Shown: positions 19,248 through 28,278, counted from the first letter of the stretch. The stretch: DNA of 64,000 nucleotides from Nodosilinea sp. P-1105 (GCF_012911975.1 NZ_SMDQ01000007.1:62001-126000); one strand, 5' to 3'. Notes: generated by a model not told the origin, from the sequence alone. Numbers and translations: made by a program.

Positions 19248-19634
19248 ATGGCTCTAGAACGCTGGTTTGTGGGGATCGCTGCTGGATTGGGGGGCACTGC
19301 TGTGGCTGCCGGGGCCTTTGCCACCCACGCCCTGCGGGGGCAGCTCAGCGATCGCCTGCTAACAATTTTTGAAACCGCTGCCCGCTACCAGATGATTCAT
19401 GCTCTGGCCCTGTTGGGGGTCGCCCTGGCCCTGGGGCAAGGGGGGCTCTCCCCCAGCTGGTTAGGGGCAGCCGGATGGGCCTTATTGGTCGGGACACTGA
19501 TTTTTTCTGGCAGCCTATATGCCCTGAGCCTAACGGGCCTAACGGTGCTGGGAGCTGTAGCCCCAATCGGTGGGGTGGCGCTGATCATTGGTTGGGGGTG
19601 CTTGGCAGTGGCGGCTTTAGTTGGGGCCACCTAA
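19248..19634 (+). CDS. DUF423 small membrane protein
   Basis: 128 residues with four hydrophobic helices. The start region GLGGTAVAAGAFATHAL is the DUF423 (YgdD-like) signature, followed by ARYQMIHALALL. Function is unknown in the family. ATG 19248 is chosen over the TTG at 19221 because it sits right before the conserved segment. It begins 55 nt after chlM. Confidence 0.88.
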   Translation: MALERWFVGIAAGLGGTAVAAGAFATHALRGQLSDRLLTIFETAARYQMIHALALLGVALALGQGGLSPSWLGAAGWALLVGTLIFSGSLYALSLTGLTVLGAVAPIGGVALIIGWGCLAVAALVGAT

Positions 19635-19645
19635 AGGACAGGGTT

Positions 19646-19906
19646 ATGATAGCCATAGCCCCTTGCCTGTTTGACCACATGTTGGACTCTTTTTCGGCTC
19701 GATTTCTAGCTACTCCTCAAGATGTTTTGGAGTCCCTGGAATTACACCAGATGGCCCAGACGTTTCGGCTGGAGGTGGAGCATAGGGATCACTTTGATGC
19801 TTACTGTGCCTGGTACTATCGCGTCGCAGCAGAAAACCAGCAAGATCTGGAAATCATGCGCTCTGAGCTGAATGTTAGGGCCTGGTTTGATCGCCCTAGG
19901 GCGTAG
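19646..19906 (+). CDS. Small conserved hypothetical protein
   Basis: 86 residues from ATG 19646, or 75 from ATG 19679 (MLDSFSARFLATPQ), which may be the true start. It is soluble, charged and rich in aromatic residues (FDAYCAWYYRVAAENQQDLE), with no known catalytic motif. It begins 11 nt after DUF423 and overlaps the CPBP gene end by 11 bp tail to tail. The codon pattern and the tight spacing argue for a real gene. Confidence 0.65.
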   Translation: MIAIAPCLFDHMLDSFSARFLATPQDVLESLELHQMAQTFRLEVEHRDHFDAYCAWYYRVAAENQQDLEIMRSELNVRAWFDRPRA

Positions 19907-20729
19907 GGGTATGATGCCAGCGGGTCACCACGGTAAGGGCGATCGCGGCTTCAAACCACCACCTAATCTGGCGAACGGCATCACTGGGCAATAACAGTTG
20001 GCCAGTAAGATTGCCGAGAACGTGAAACAGAATCACTGCCAGCAGACTCCGTCGAGTGTTGAGATAAATCCAGGTGTACAGAATAGCTGTGGGTATCAAC
20101 GACAGTAATTGCCGCCAAGGGCCTCGGGGGGTGCCGTCAAAGGCCTCAAAATATCCGGGTAGATAGCCTAAGGGCAAGTGCCAACTCCACCAGGCGATTG
20201 CCACCAGTAAACTGGCCCCTAAGGGCGATCGCCACCGGAGCAATCGTTCAAGCAAGTAGCCTCGCCAGCCAATTTCCTCAGGCAGAGGGCCGATTAATAG
20301 GATGAACCCCAAAAACCGCAGAAAGGCCAGTGGGTGAGCCATGCGATCTAGGGCATGACCAAGTGCAAGACTATGATCAAACCCCGCTGCGATCGCTATG
20401 GCTGCCGAAAGCAGGGTTAAGCCTGGGTAAAACAGCATGACCAGTCCCCACCAGCAAACTGTCAGTCGACGGGGATCAAGGCAGCGCCACAATAAATCCT
20501 GTAAGGCTCGCCAGTGGCCTTGTTGGTAAGCCATAACCAGCCCACCTAGAAAAACCCCAGTTCCGCCAAGATAAAAGCAAGCAACCGCAGGCCAGTGCCA
20601 AACGCTCCCCTGAGATAGAGCGGCGATCCAGGCAGCAAGCCCCCACCAGACCCAGGTCCAACCATGGGAAAACAGCAGAAAACCCAGGATTCCTGACTTA
20701 GGTTGGCCGTGGGAAAGCAGGAAAGCCAT
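19896..20729 (-). CDS. CPBP-family intramembrane metalloprotease
   Basis: 277 residues with about seven transmembrane helices. The Abi/CPBP motifs are present in order: EEIGWR (E151, E152, R156), a His in WWSWHLP (H184), and F-H-x3-N (H236, N240). These residues form the presumed Zn-glutamate protease site in the membrane. The gene starts 24 nt after the response-regulator gene, so the two may be one transcript. The substrate is unknown. Confidence 0.9.
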   Translation of the reverse strand: MAFLLSHGQPKSGILGFLLFSHGWTWVWWGLAAWIAALSQGSVWHWPAVACFYLGGTGVFLGGLVMAYQQGHWRALQDLLWRCLDPRRLTVCWWGLVMLFYPGLTLLSAAIAIAAGFDHSLALGHALDRMAHPLAFLRFLGFILLIGPLPEEIGWRGYLLERLLRWRSPLGASLLVAIAWWSWHLPLGYLPGYFEAFDGTPRGPWRQLLSLIPTAILYTWIYLNTRRSLLAVILFHVLGNLTGQLLLPSDAVRQIRWWFEAAIALTVVTRWHHTPTP

Positions 20730-20753
20730 AGTAACCTAATGGTTAAGACACCT

Positions 20754-21176
20754 TTAGGTTAATCGCAAAAATCGGCACACCATTTCTTCTAGAGCCTCTA
20801 TCAAAAAAGGTTTGCTAATGTAGCCGTCAAATCCAGCATTTAAAATTTTGACTTGGTCATCCTTGCTAGCCAATGCTGTGACAGCAACGATGGGAATAGC
20901 GCTGGTTTCGCTATCGGAGCGCAATTGCCGAATAATATTGAAGCCATCCACCTGGGGCAAATAGATATCTGTCAAAATTAAACTAGGCTGATAGCGTTTT
21001 GCCGCTACCAAGGCACCATAGCCATCGGCGACAAAACAAGCCGCACAGGCAAGTTGCTCAAGTACGTAAGAGATCAATGTCAGACTATCATCGTCGTCAT
21101 CGACGACTAAAATTAGGGGAAATTGCCCTTGGGCGGCTTGAGTACATTTACTTATACTTTCACCTATAAGTGCCAT
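20754..21176 (-). CDS. Single-domain response regulator
   Basis: 140 residues consisting of one receiver domain: acidic cluster VVDDDDDS near the N terminus, phospho-acceptor Asp in LTDIYLPQVDG, Thr in VAVTAL, and Lys in ISKPF. There is no output domain, as in CheY-like or PatA/Rcp-type cyanobacterial regulators. ATG 21176 is chosen because AAGGAG lies 10 nt upstream; the frame extends to 21248 without such support. It precedes the CPBP gene closely. Confidence 0.9.
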   Translation of the reverse strand: MALIGESISKCTQAAQGQFPLILVVDDDDDSLTLISYVLEQLACAACFVADGYGALVAAKRYQPSLILTDIYLPQVDGFNIIRQLRSDSETSAIPIVAVTALASKDDQVKILNAGFDGYISKPFLIEALEEMVCRFLRLT

Positions 21177-21644
21177 ATAAACCATACTCCTTGGGGGCGA
21201 GTTTCGGTTAAAACGATTTACCGCAGCAGGAACCCTGCATTTAGGCAACCCCTCTCGTGGTCAGTCGAGCACGTTAACGGACTGGCTAGGTAAGATTAAG
21301 GTCTGCTGGACCAAGCAATGAAGCCTAAAAAACGACCAAAACAGAGCTTAAAACAGTAAGTTCTATCAGCTTAGCACAGGGATTAGCGACCATCAGGACA
21401 AACCATATGAAAGTAATGCTTCTTTAACGACAGCCGGGTAAAATGATCATCTTCTCAGGGCAATTGTTGCAGAGTCTGCTAAGCGGAAAGTCAGTTCTGA
21501 TAAGGTGCGGGTGCCTTTGGGGTGAAGGAAGAAGTGATTAAGAGACCTGTCATAAGAAACTACGCTTCCCAAGAATGTCGCCTTGGAAAACGTAGTCGAG
21601 TTATAGCGAAAGAGATGAGTATATGTACTCTTAACCGCAAACTC
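21177..21644. other. Intergenic region between response regulator and psbA 3' end
   Basis: 468 nt that hold the response-regulator promoter and the psbA 3' end. I see no credible gene and no clear intrinsic terminator. Confidence 0.5.
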
Positions 21645-22730
21645 CTAACCGTGAACAGAAGGGGCCGTCAAAGCCACAGGCTGCATGTCACCATCAATAG
21701 CCAAATCTAGCGGGAAGTTATGGGCATTGCGCTCGTGCATAACTTCTAGCCCTAAATTAGCTCGATTCAACACATCAGCCCAAGAGCCAATCACATGGCC
21801 CCGACTGTCTAGAATGGAGTGGTTAAAGTTAAATCCATTCAAGTTAAAAGCCATAGTACTAATCCCTAGGGCTGTAAACCAGATGCCAATGACCGGCCAA
21901 GCTCCTAAGAAAAAGTGTAAGGCACGGCTATTATTAAAGCTGGCATATTGCCAAATTAGTCGGCCAAAGTACCCGTGGGCAGCGACAATGCTGTACGTTT
22001 CTTCTTCTTGGCCAAACTTGTAGCCGTAGTTTTGGGACTCATTTTCTGTGGTTTCTCGCACCAATGAGCTGGTGACTAGAGAACCGTGCATAGCCGAGAA
22101 TAAAGCACCGCCGAACACCCCGGCAACCCCCAACATATGGAAGGGGTGCATCACAATGTTATGCTCTGCCTGGAACACAAACATAAAGTTAAATGTGCCG
22201 CTAATACCTAAGGGCATCCCGTCAGAGAATGATCCTTGACCTAGGGGATAGATCAAAAATACTGAGGTAGCCGCAGCCACAGGGGCCGAGTAGGCAACAC
22301 AAATCCAGGGACGCATACCGAGACGGTAGCTGAGCTCCCACTGGCGACCGAGCCAGCAAAAGATACCAATCAAAAAGTGAAAGACAATCAGCTGGTAAGG
22401 TCCACCGTTATACAGCCATTCATCTAAGGAAGCCGCATCCCAAATGGGATAAAAGTGCAGTCCGATCGCATTAGATGAGGGAACCACAGCCCCAGAAATA
22501 ATATTATTGCCGTACAGCAGAGCCCCTGATATTGGCTCTCGAATGCCGTCCATATCAACAGGGGGAGCTGCAATAAATGCAATTACAAAGCAGGTGGTAG
22601 CTGTGATTAAGGTAGGAATCATCAGCACTCCAAACCACCCAATATATAGGCGATTTTCGGTACTGGTAATCCACGCACAGAATCGTTCCCAAAGGGACGA
22701 TTGTCTTCGTTGTTCAAAGGTGGTTGTCAT
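21645..22730 (-). CDS. psbA: Photosystem II D1 protein
   Basis: 361 residues. D1 is the reaction-centre subunit that binds P680, pheophytin, QB and the Mn4Ca cluster in the thylakoid. Cluster ligands are in place by alignment to reference D1 numbering: D170, E189, H332, E333, D342 and A344. Position 130 is Gln (GRQWEL), the form usually linked to low-light D1. G80, F158 and T286 are the common residues, so this is not the microaerobic D1' form. The C-terminal extension cleaved after A344 is 17 residues ([17 protein letters not shown]), one longer than usual. Confidence 0.98.
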   Translation of the reverse strand: MTTTFEQRRQSSLWERFCAWITSTENRLYIGWFGVLMIPTLITATTCFVIAFIAAPPVDMDGIREPISGALLYGNNIISGAVVPSSNAIGLHFYPIWDAASLDEWLYNGGPYQLIVFHFLIGIFCWLGRQWELSYRLGMRPWICVAYSAPVAAATSVFLIYPLGQGSFSDGMPLGISGTFNFMFVFQAEHNIVMHPFHMLGVAGVFGGALFSAMHGSLVTSSLVRETTENESQNYGYKFGQEEETYSIVAAHGYFGRLIWQYASFNNSRALHFFLGAWPVIGIWFTALGISTMAFNLNGFNFNHSILDSRGHVIGSWADVLNRANLGLEVMHERNAHNFPLDLAIDGDMQPVALTAPSVHG

Positions 22731-23135
22731 AGGTCAAACACCAGTTACATCAGAGGGGGTCTAAAAGGTGCTAAGCGGGCTACGCTACCTGGCAACTAGA
22801 TAAAGAACGAAAAATCAGTATTTTTTTATCACTGCCGAGTAGCATTAGCAACCTGCCAAGCGACTTCTCAAACATGCTCTCAAGGCGCTGACACAGCAAC
22901 ATATGGGTGGTTAAGCTTTATTCGTGTTCATCTGCATCATCGCCCAGATTGATTTGTTTCAAGCCATGGGAGTATTTTGCCGTCAGACTATTAATTAAAT
23001 CTTGCTGATTAAGGCAGCAGCCTAACAGCAACCCCTATGGTTAACAGTCTAACGAAAACACTTTATCTGTGTGTAAAGCTTTGTTTAGTTGAGGGTAAAT
23101 CCAGATTTTTGGGGTAATACAGGGGTCAATGTCGC
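22731..23135. other. psbA upstream region
   Basis: 405 nt between psbA and the DUF3102-like gene. The part near psbA should hold its promoter and leader; an A/T block lies at 22809-22838. No open frame and no distinctive repeat were seen. Confidence 0.5.
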
Positions 23136-24185
23136 TTAATTTTCTTCCAGGATTAAGCGCCAGCGAATTGTTTGGGCTGTGACACTGTTGGCTTCCCCTA
23201 AGCGTACTTGCACAGTTTCGTTGATCACGGGGCCTAAGGCTGTTAGCAGCGCCCGCAGGTTAGGGGTGCTTTCACCACTGTCTACAAATACCCGTTCAGA
23301 CAGTTGGTTCAGCCGCTTCCAGGCGGTGTAGAGCTTGACGGCGGTTTGTTCAATTTGGGCCGCCTGGGCCACCATGTCGGCAGCGGAGTTGAGGCAGCCC
23401 ACTCGCAGAGCCTCTTCCAGGGCCAGTTCCAGATCAAAGTCGTCCGTTTCCAGTAGCTGTACCTGGTTAGCCGAAGCCAGATATTTAGACAGGTAACGGG
23501 CCTCGGCAGTGACCTGCTTCAGGGTATCCAGGTCAGGGTTCAGCTCCACCTCGGTTTTGAGGGTGCTCTGGTGGGCCGGGGGCAGCTTTTCCATCTCCTT
23601 CACCAGGGGGGCGATGTAACGGCTGGGGATGGTGTTGTTGGCCGCTTTTTCCCGCAGGGTTTCAGGAATCAGATCCGAGGTCATGGCTGACCACTCGTTG
23701 GCCACCTGACGCACCTCCCGACGGGTGATATGGTCTCCCTTACGGGCCGAGTCGCTGACCAACTGCTGCACCTCCGGGGCGGCCTTGGCGGTTTCCACAA
23801 AGGCCCGCTTACTGAACTGATTCACCTCCTGGGGGGTCAGCATGCCAGCATCCAGTAACTGATCGGCACTGTCCGCTAGCTCAATCAGGTTATAGGCATG
23901 GCTTTTGGTAATTTCGCGATCCTTCAGCCAGTTCAGAAAGCCAGTGCCCCGACCGTCACCGCCCCGCTTTTCGCGATCGCGCACTGTCCGCAAAATTCTG
24001 CCCCGCCAAATGTCGGTTTGCAGGTCAAAGCGATCGCACACCTGCCAGGCCGCTTCTACCTGCTGGTTAAACTCATAGTCAGAGATTTTCTCGTCGTTGG
24101 GGTCAGGCAGGTTAAACGAAAGCTCTCCTCCCCCCTGTATGGCCGACTCGATCGCGTCTGAAGAATAGGGCATTGCCGCCGTCAT
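23136..24185 (-). CDS. Conserved cyanobacterial protein, DUF3102/HTH-like
   Basis: 349 residues from ATG 24185; the frame opens from a TTG at 24239, which is less likely. After about 40 disordered residues, the segment IWRGRILRTVRDREKRGG...FLNWLKDREITKSHAYNLIELAD resembles DUF3102/ParB-associated helical domains in which 'work on one side, HTH on the other' suggests DNA binding. The rest is mostly helical and charged. I do not recognise a specific function. It is monocistronic. Confidence 0.75.
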   Translation of the reverse strand: MTAAMPYSSDAIESAIQGGGELSFNLPDPNDEKISDYEFNQQVEAAWQVCDRFDLQTDIWRGRILRTVRDREKRGGDGRGTGFLNWLKDREITKSHAYNLIELADSADQLLDAGMLTPQEVNQFSKRAFVETAKAAPEVQQLVSDSARKGDHITRREVRQVANEWSAMTSDLIPETLREKAANNTIPSRYIAPLVKEMEKLPPAHQSTLKTEVELNPDLDTLKQVTAEARYLSKYLASANQVQLLETDDFDLELALEEALRVGCLNSAADMVAQAAQIEQTAVKLYTAWKRLNQLSERVFVDSGESTPNLRALLTALGPVINETVQVRLGEANSVTAQTIRWRLILEEN

Positions 24186-24251
24186 GCTGGTGTTCTCTTG
24201 GTGCACAGGTTGTCCATTCTCCCACGTCTGGATGAACAACCGCTAAGTCAT

Positions 24252-24845
24252 TCAGTCGGCTTCGCGATCGCGCAGAATTGCCATGCCGCCCCGCAAGACA
24301 ACCGCGGCCACCAATAGGCCCACCAATAAATCGGGCCAGGCTGAACCCGTCAGGCTGACCAAAAACCCTGCCCCGATCACGCCCAGGTTGGCAATCACAT
24401 CATTTTTAGAAAAAATCCAACTGGCCCGCATGTGAATTTCTTCCTTGCGGTGTTTGGCAATCAGCAGCAGGCAAGTGACGTTAGATCCTAGGGCCAGCAG
24501 GCCGATGGCAACCATCCAGGCGGGCTCCGGTGATTGCCCCGCCAAGAACCGTCGCACCCCGTCTATGAGCACCAGTACCGCCAGCGCCACCTGCAACCAC
24601 CCACTGAGCCGGGCCGCCCGGACTTTAACCCCAGCAGCTCGCCCCACGGCATAGAGCGACAGACTATAAACCGTGGCATCAGCCAACATGTCTAAAGAAT
24701 CGGCCAACAGGGCTGTGGACTGAGCCCACCAACCCGTCACCGCTTCTATGACAAACATCGCCCCATTGATCCCTAGCAAAACCCACAGCGTCCGCCGTTG
24801 GGCCAATTCTTTGGCACTCAGAGCATTGCATTCACAGTCAGACAT
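24252..24845 (-). CDS. Small CDF-type cation efflux protein
   Basis: 197 residues from ATG 24845. The frame extends to 25082 but that part is the repeat region and looks non-coding. There are six predicted helices with cation-diffusion-facilitator features: ADSLDMLADATVYSL in TM2 (D-x3-D) and FSKNDVIANLGVIGAG in TM5 (D near the membrane centre). It lacks the cytosolic C-terminal metal-binding domain of full-length CDFs (about 300 aa) and has Cys residues (DCECNA) at its N terminus. The metal is unknown. Confidence 0.85.
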   Translation of the reverse strand: MSDCECNALSAKELAQRRTLWVLLGINGAMFVIEAVTGWWAQSTALLADSLDMLADATVYSLSLYAVGRAAGVKVRAARLSGWLQVALAVLVLIDGVRRFLAGQSPEPAWMVAIGLLALGSNVTCLLLIAKHRKEEIHMRASWIFSKNDVIANLGVIGAGFLVSLTGSAWPDLLVGLLVAAVVLRGGMAILRDREAD

Positions 24846-24935
24846 TAGCCAGTGGGTAATTACATAGCCTCTGCATAGCGTAAGCCATCTGCACCTATAG
24901 CTAGCCTGGTTAAATAATTTCTTCAGCCTACTTAA

Positions 24936-25072
24936 ACCAAATCCAAGTCCAGACCTGGCGTTCTGTCTGTGGGAAAGCCTAAGATCCCGATCTGGACTTG
25001 GCATGAACCAAATCCAAGGCCAGACCTGGCGCTCTGTCTGTGGGAAAGCTCCAGCTCGGGAGCTGGACTGGG
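24936..25072. repeat. Direct pair of a ~66-bp hairpin repeat (a third copy lies behind groEL)
   Basis: Copy A (24936-25001) and copy B (25006-25072) share AACCAAATCCAAG[GT]CCAGA and CTGTCTGTGGGAAAGC. Copy A ends are a perfect 11-bp inverted repeat (CCAAGTCCAGA 24943-24953 / TCTGGACTTGG 24991-25001). Copy B has an inner hairpin CCAGCTC/GAGCTGG (25051-25066). Confidence 0.9.
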
Positions 25073-25132
25073 TATAGCCCAAGTAGAATAAGGATACCGG
25101 CTAATGCTCGTTGTTCTCTTGAGACCCCAGCC

Positions 25133-25330
25133 ATGACTACCGCCACCCTGAAAGCAAAAATCCTGGCAGAGCTAGAACAACTGCCCGAGGAGGCTTTGGC
25201 TCAAACACTTGCCTATGTGCAGAGGTTGAATGCTGCACCGCAGATAGCATCTTCCGAGGAGGCCATGCAGGCTTACTTGGCATCAGAGCAAGAATACAAC
25301 GAGGTCTATACTCGCCTTATGATGGGCTAG
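25133..25330 (+). CDS. Small antitoxin-like protein
   Basis: 65 residues from ATG 25133 (MTTATLKAKIL). It is helical, with the L-x-x-LPEEALAQTLAYVQRL pattern common in DUF2281-type antitoxins and related small cyanobacterial proteins, followed by an acidic tail. The frame opens at 25040 inside the repeat, so the later start is preferred. No toxin follows; the ATPase gene starts 19 nt downstream on the same strand, suggesting cotranscription. Confidence 0.6.
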   Translation: MTTATLKAKILAELEQLPEEALAQTLAYVQRLNAAPQIASSEEAMQAYLASEQEYNEVYTRLMMG

Positions 25331-25349
25331 GTTCTCCCGAAGCTCGCCC

Positions 25350-26633
25350 ATGAACGACGAACTCTTTCAGCGATTTACCACCGCCTCGCGAAATCTCAAC
25401 CTGTTTCCCCTGCTGTCGTCGGAGGAGATTGAAGAGTTTCGGGTGACCTACGGTAGCCGCACCCTGGCCGTGCTGGAAGACGCCATTTTGGACCTGGAGG
25501 CCGACGGTAAGCTGATTTTCACTGGGCATCGGGGCTGTGGCAAATCGACCCTGCTCAACCAGTTGGCCCTGAATATGCGCAAGCAGGGATTGTTTGTCTC
25601 CTTCTTTTCCATTGCCGACATGGTGGAGATGTCGGCCGTGAACCACATCAATATTCTCTACTCCATTGCCCTGAAACTGTTGCATCGAGCCACAACGCTA
25701 CAGGTACCCATCCCCGATACGGTGCAAGACTCGCTCAAAACCTGGTTTACCCAGACCAAGTCCCGCACCTACACCGACCAGCTGAAGCAGGAGGTGGGGC
25801 TAGGGGGCAACTTTTTTGAGCTGTTCACCGCCAAGCTGCAAAAGGAAGACTCTTTCCGTGAAGAGATTAAGGAAACCTACGAGCGTCGCGTATCTGACCT
25901 GACCCAGCACATCGACCAAATTGCCGCCGCCATCCAGGCCGCCACGGGCAAAGAGGTATTAGTGATTATCGACGACCTGGATAAGCTGGACCTGGCGGTG
26001 GTGGAAGCCATCTTCAACGACAACATCAACGCCCTGTTTTCCCCCCACATTCGGATTTTGTTTACCATCCCCATTGCGGTGGTGCGGGATACCCGCCTCA
26101 AGGCCACCCTTGATTCCGTCTGCCAGATTGTGCTGCTGCCAGTGACCAAGTTTTACCCCCAGGAGGTGGTCCACCAGCCCGACGCCACCCCGATCGAGGC
26201 CAGCGTGGCCACCCTGCAAGCGGTGCTGGAAAAACGGATCGAGCCTGACCTAATTGAACCCGAAACCCTGCGGCAGATGGTACTGCTCAGCGGCGGCGTG
26301 CTGCGGGAACTGGTGCGCCTGGGCAAAGAGTGCTGCCGCGAATGTCGGCTAGAGCTGAAGCTCGACCCCAGCAATACCCGCCAGAAAATCGATGGGGCCA
26401 TCCTCACGGCGGCCCAAAAGTCACTGCGCAATCAGTACGCCCGCCCCCTGGGCAACAACCAGTATGCCCTGCTGACGGAGACCTACCGCTCTTTCGCCCC
26501 CCCGGATGCCGGGGATGAAAAGTTTTTGGATCTCCTGCATGGGCTGTATGTGTTGGAATATGAGAATGACGATCTCTGGTATGACCTGCACCCCCTGGTG
26601 ACGGACCTGTTGAAACGCAAAAAGTTGATCTAA
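25350..26633 (+). CDS. P-loop ATPase of an ATPase-TPR cassette
   Basis: 427 residues. Walker A GHRGCGKST is at 59-67 and Walker B EVLVIIDDLDKLD at about 202-214, an AAA/STAND-like arrangement. An extended insert (120-185) lies between the two. The C-terminal part (about 365-427) resembles a winged helix, with LHGLYVLEYENDDLWYDLHPLV. The TPR gene follows after 110 nt of hairpin repeat. The pairing suggests an ATPase switch with a TPR sensor or effector, as in STAND/NLR-like conflict modules; that is inference. No nuclease or protease domain is visible. Confidence 0.8.
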   Translation: MNDELFQRFTTASRNLNLFPLLSSEEIEEFRVTYGSRTLAVLEDAILDLEADGKLIFTGHRGCGKSTLLNQLALNMRKQGLFVSFFSIADMVEMSAVNHINILYSIALKLLHRATTLQVPIPDTVQDSLKTWFTQTKSRTYTDQLKQEVGLGGNFFELFTAKLQKEDSFREEIKETYERRVSDLTQHIDQIAAAIQAATGKEVLVIIDDLDKLDLAVVEAIFNDNINALFSPHIRILFTIPIAVVRDTRLKATLDSVCQIVLLPVTKFYPQEVVHQPDATPIEASVATLQAVLEKRIEPDLIEPETLRQMVLLSGGVLRELVRLGKECCRECRLELKLDPSNTRQKIDGAILTAAQKSLRNQYARPLGNNQYALLTETYRSFAPPDAGDEKFLDLLHGLYVLEYENDDLWYDLHPLVTDLLKRKKLI

Positions 26634-26640
26634 CCCTCGT

Positions 26641-26720
26641 CCCCTCCTGGGAGGGATGCCCGTAGGGCGGGGTGGGTTCCGGGGACTGGCCTAACCCACC
26701 CCTGCCCCTCCCAGGAGGGG
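26641..26720. repeat. 80-nt intercistronic hairpin, CCCCTCCTGGGAGGGG family
   Basis: Outer arms CCCCTCCTGGGAGGG (26641-26655) and CCCCTCCCAGGAGGGG (26705-26720) are inverted copies, and inner arms GGGGTGGGTT (26670-26679) and AACCCACCCC (26693-26702) pair too. Single copies of the same motif occur inside mfd (54739-54754) and between groS and groL (60720-60735). Confidence 0.9.
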
Positions 26721-26743
26721 AAACTCTAACCTTGGTTTTGGCG

Positions 26744-28027
26744 ATGCCCCCAGCCGCTCTCTCTTCCCTGAACGATCGCGAGTACCGCAAGCTACTGCTG
26801 GCCCTTACCCTCGACACCCAGCGGCTGGAACTGCTGATCGCCATTACGGACGATCGCAACCTGCAAGACCAGCTGATCGCCGCCTACGAAGCGGACCTGA
26901 AGGCCGAGGACATTACCCCCCTGCGCGCCCGCCTGGACCCCAACCGCCCCAGCCTGCGGGCCACCCTGGAGGAGCTGGCGGCCCAGACCCCGGCGCTGCA
27001 AGCAGGGGAACCCGCCGTGGTGACGGTGCTGAATGCCGGGGAATTGCTGGGGGTGCGCCTGGATGATGAGAAATCGGAGCAGGAGAAGTTTTTCTTTTCC
27101 CTGCAATGGACCCGGGAGGCCCTGCGGAAGTTTACCTTCCCGATTGTGCTGTGGCTGCCGGATGCAGTGGCGACCCGCCTGGCCCAGCAGGCCCCAGATT
27201 TTTGGAGCTGGCGCGGCGGCGTGTTTGAATTTGTGGCGGAGGCCAGGGAGCCAGCGGTGGGGCGAGAATTGCTGGCAATGCCTATGCGTGGTCTGCAAGA
27301 TGAGCCACAGAAAAGCCCCATCGCCATCGCTGACTTGCAGCAGCAGGTGGCCCAGCTAGAGCAGACTGCGCCGGAATCGCCGCTGCTGATTACGCTCTAC
27401 AACAACTTGGGAGAAGCTTACTCGGGTCAGTACGATTACAAGCAGGCGCTGGAGCTCTACGAAAAAGCGCTGACTCTGGCCAAGACAAAGAACGACCGTG
27501 CTGGGGAAGCCAGGGCGTTACGAAATTTGGGAGATGGATTGGCAGATTGTGGGCGACCGTTTCAGGCGATGGGTTACTATCAGCAGGCTTTGGAGAAGTA
27601 TCGGGAACTGGGCGATCGCAGTGGCGAAGCAAAAACGCTAAATCGGCTTGGCCTTGCTAGTGATGATTTAGGGCAATACCCCCAGGCGATTGAGTACCAC
27701 CAGCAGAATTTAGCGATCGCGCGGGAGATTGGCGATCGCAGTGGCGAGGCCAATTCCCTAGGCAGTTTAGGCATTGCCTACGATTTGCTGGGGCAGTACC
27801 AACAGGGGATTGAGTACCATCAGCAGTGGTTAGCGATCGCGCGGGAGATTGGCGATCGCTTTGGTGAGGCGGCTTCTTTGTTTAACCTTGGCAATGCTCT
27901 GGTAAAACTGGGCCAAGCACAACAGGCCATTTCTAACTACGAAACTGCCAAGGCAATTTTCGAGGAAATCGGGCAACCGTTCAACGCTGATAAATGTGAC
28001 ACCGCTCTCCGCAGCCTAAACAATTAA
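26744..28027 (+). CDS. TPR protein with NTPase-associated N-terminal domain, partner of the upstream ATPase
   Basis: 427 residues from ATG 26744; the upstream extension is the hairpin repeat. Residues 1-190 form a domain ending in ...RLAQQAPDFWSWRGGVFEF, a phrase I associate with NTPase-linked TPR proteins of cyanobacteria. Residues about 205-420 hold five 40-residue TPRs (Y..AL.LYEKALTLA type) with nearly identical DNA in units 3-5 (GCGATCGCGCGGGAGATTGG repeats near 27713 and 27833), pointing to recent unit duplication. It likely acts with the ATPase at 25350-26633. Confidence 0.8.
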   Translation: MPPAALSSLNDREYRKLLLALTLDTQRLELLIAITDDRNLQDQLIAAYEADLKAEDITPLRARLDPNRPSLRATLEELAAQTPALQAGEPAVVTVLNAGELLGVRLDDEKSEQEKFFFSLQWTREALRKFTFPIVLWLPDAVATRLAQQAPDFWSWRGGVFEFVAEAREPAVGRELLAMPMRGLQDEPQKSPIAIADLQQQVAQLEQTAPESPLLITLYNNLGEAYSGQYDYKQALELYEKALTLAKTKNDRAGEARALRNLGDGLADCGRPFQAMGYYQQALEKYRELGDRSGEAKTLNRLGLASDDLGQYPQAIEYHQQNLAIAREIGDRSGEANSLGSLGIAYDLLGQYQQGIEYHQQWLAIAREIGDRFGEAASLFNLGNALVKLGQAQQAISNYETAKAIFEEIGQPFNADKCDTALRSLNN

Positions 28028-28030
28028 TTC

Positions 28031-28214
28031 CTCCTGCGGTAGGGTGCATTCGCGGCCCTCAAATCCTCCGGACAGGCGATCGCCCCCATACCGCAATGCA
28101 CCGCCCACCCATCGCGAGCATCCCCAAAACCGGATTTCTCGCCGTGGTGCATTGCGGCGGGCTGGGGTGGAGGGGTTGGTAACAGGGGTAAACGCGCCGC
28201 GAATGCACCCTACG
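28031..28214. repeat. ~180-bp nested inverted-repeat element, complete copy
   Basis: Ends are a perfect 18-bp inverted repeat: GTAGGGTGCATTCGCGGC (28039-28056) and its complement (28196-28213). An inner pair CCGCAATGCACC (28091-28102) / GGTGCATTGCGG (28146-28157) is nested inside. It has no open frame and looks like a non-autonomous mobile or structured RNA element. Confidence 0.85.
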
Positions 28215-28278
28215 ACTCTCTAGCGCCAAATTTCCGTGGTTTTTGGTGGGTCTCGGTGTCGCCGCCCTCGCCTGGTGG

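Noticed and set aside
24936-25072. CRISPR-like direct repeats
   Set aside because: Only two units, arms form hairpins, no spacers and no cas genes.
24846-25082. N-terminal extension of the CDF transporter frame
   Set aside because: It is made of the hairpin repeat read in frame and lacks any membrane or family features; ATG 24845 matches the family start.
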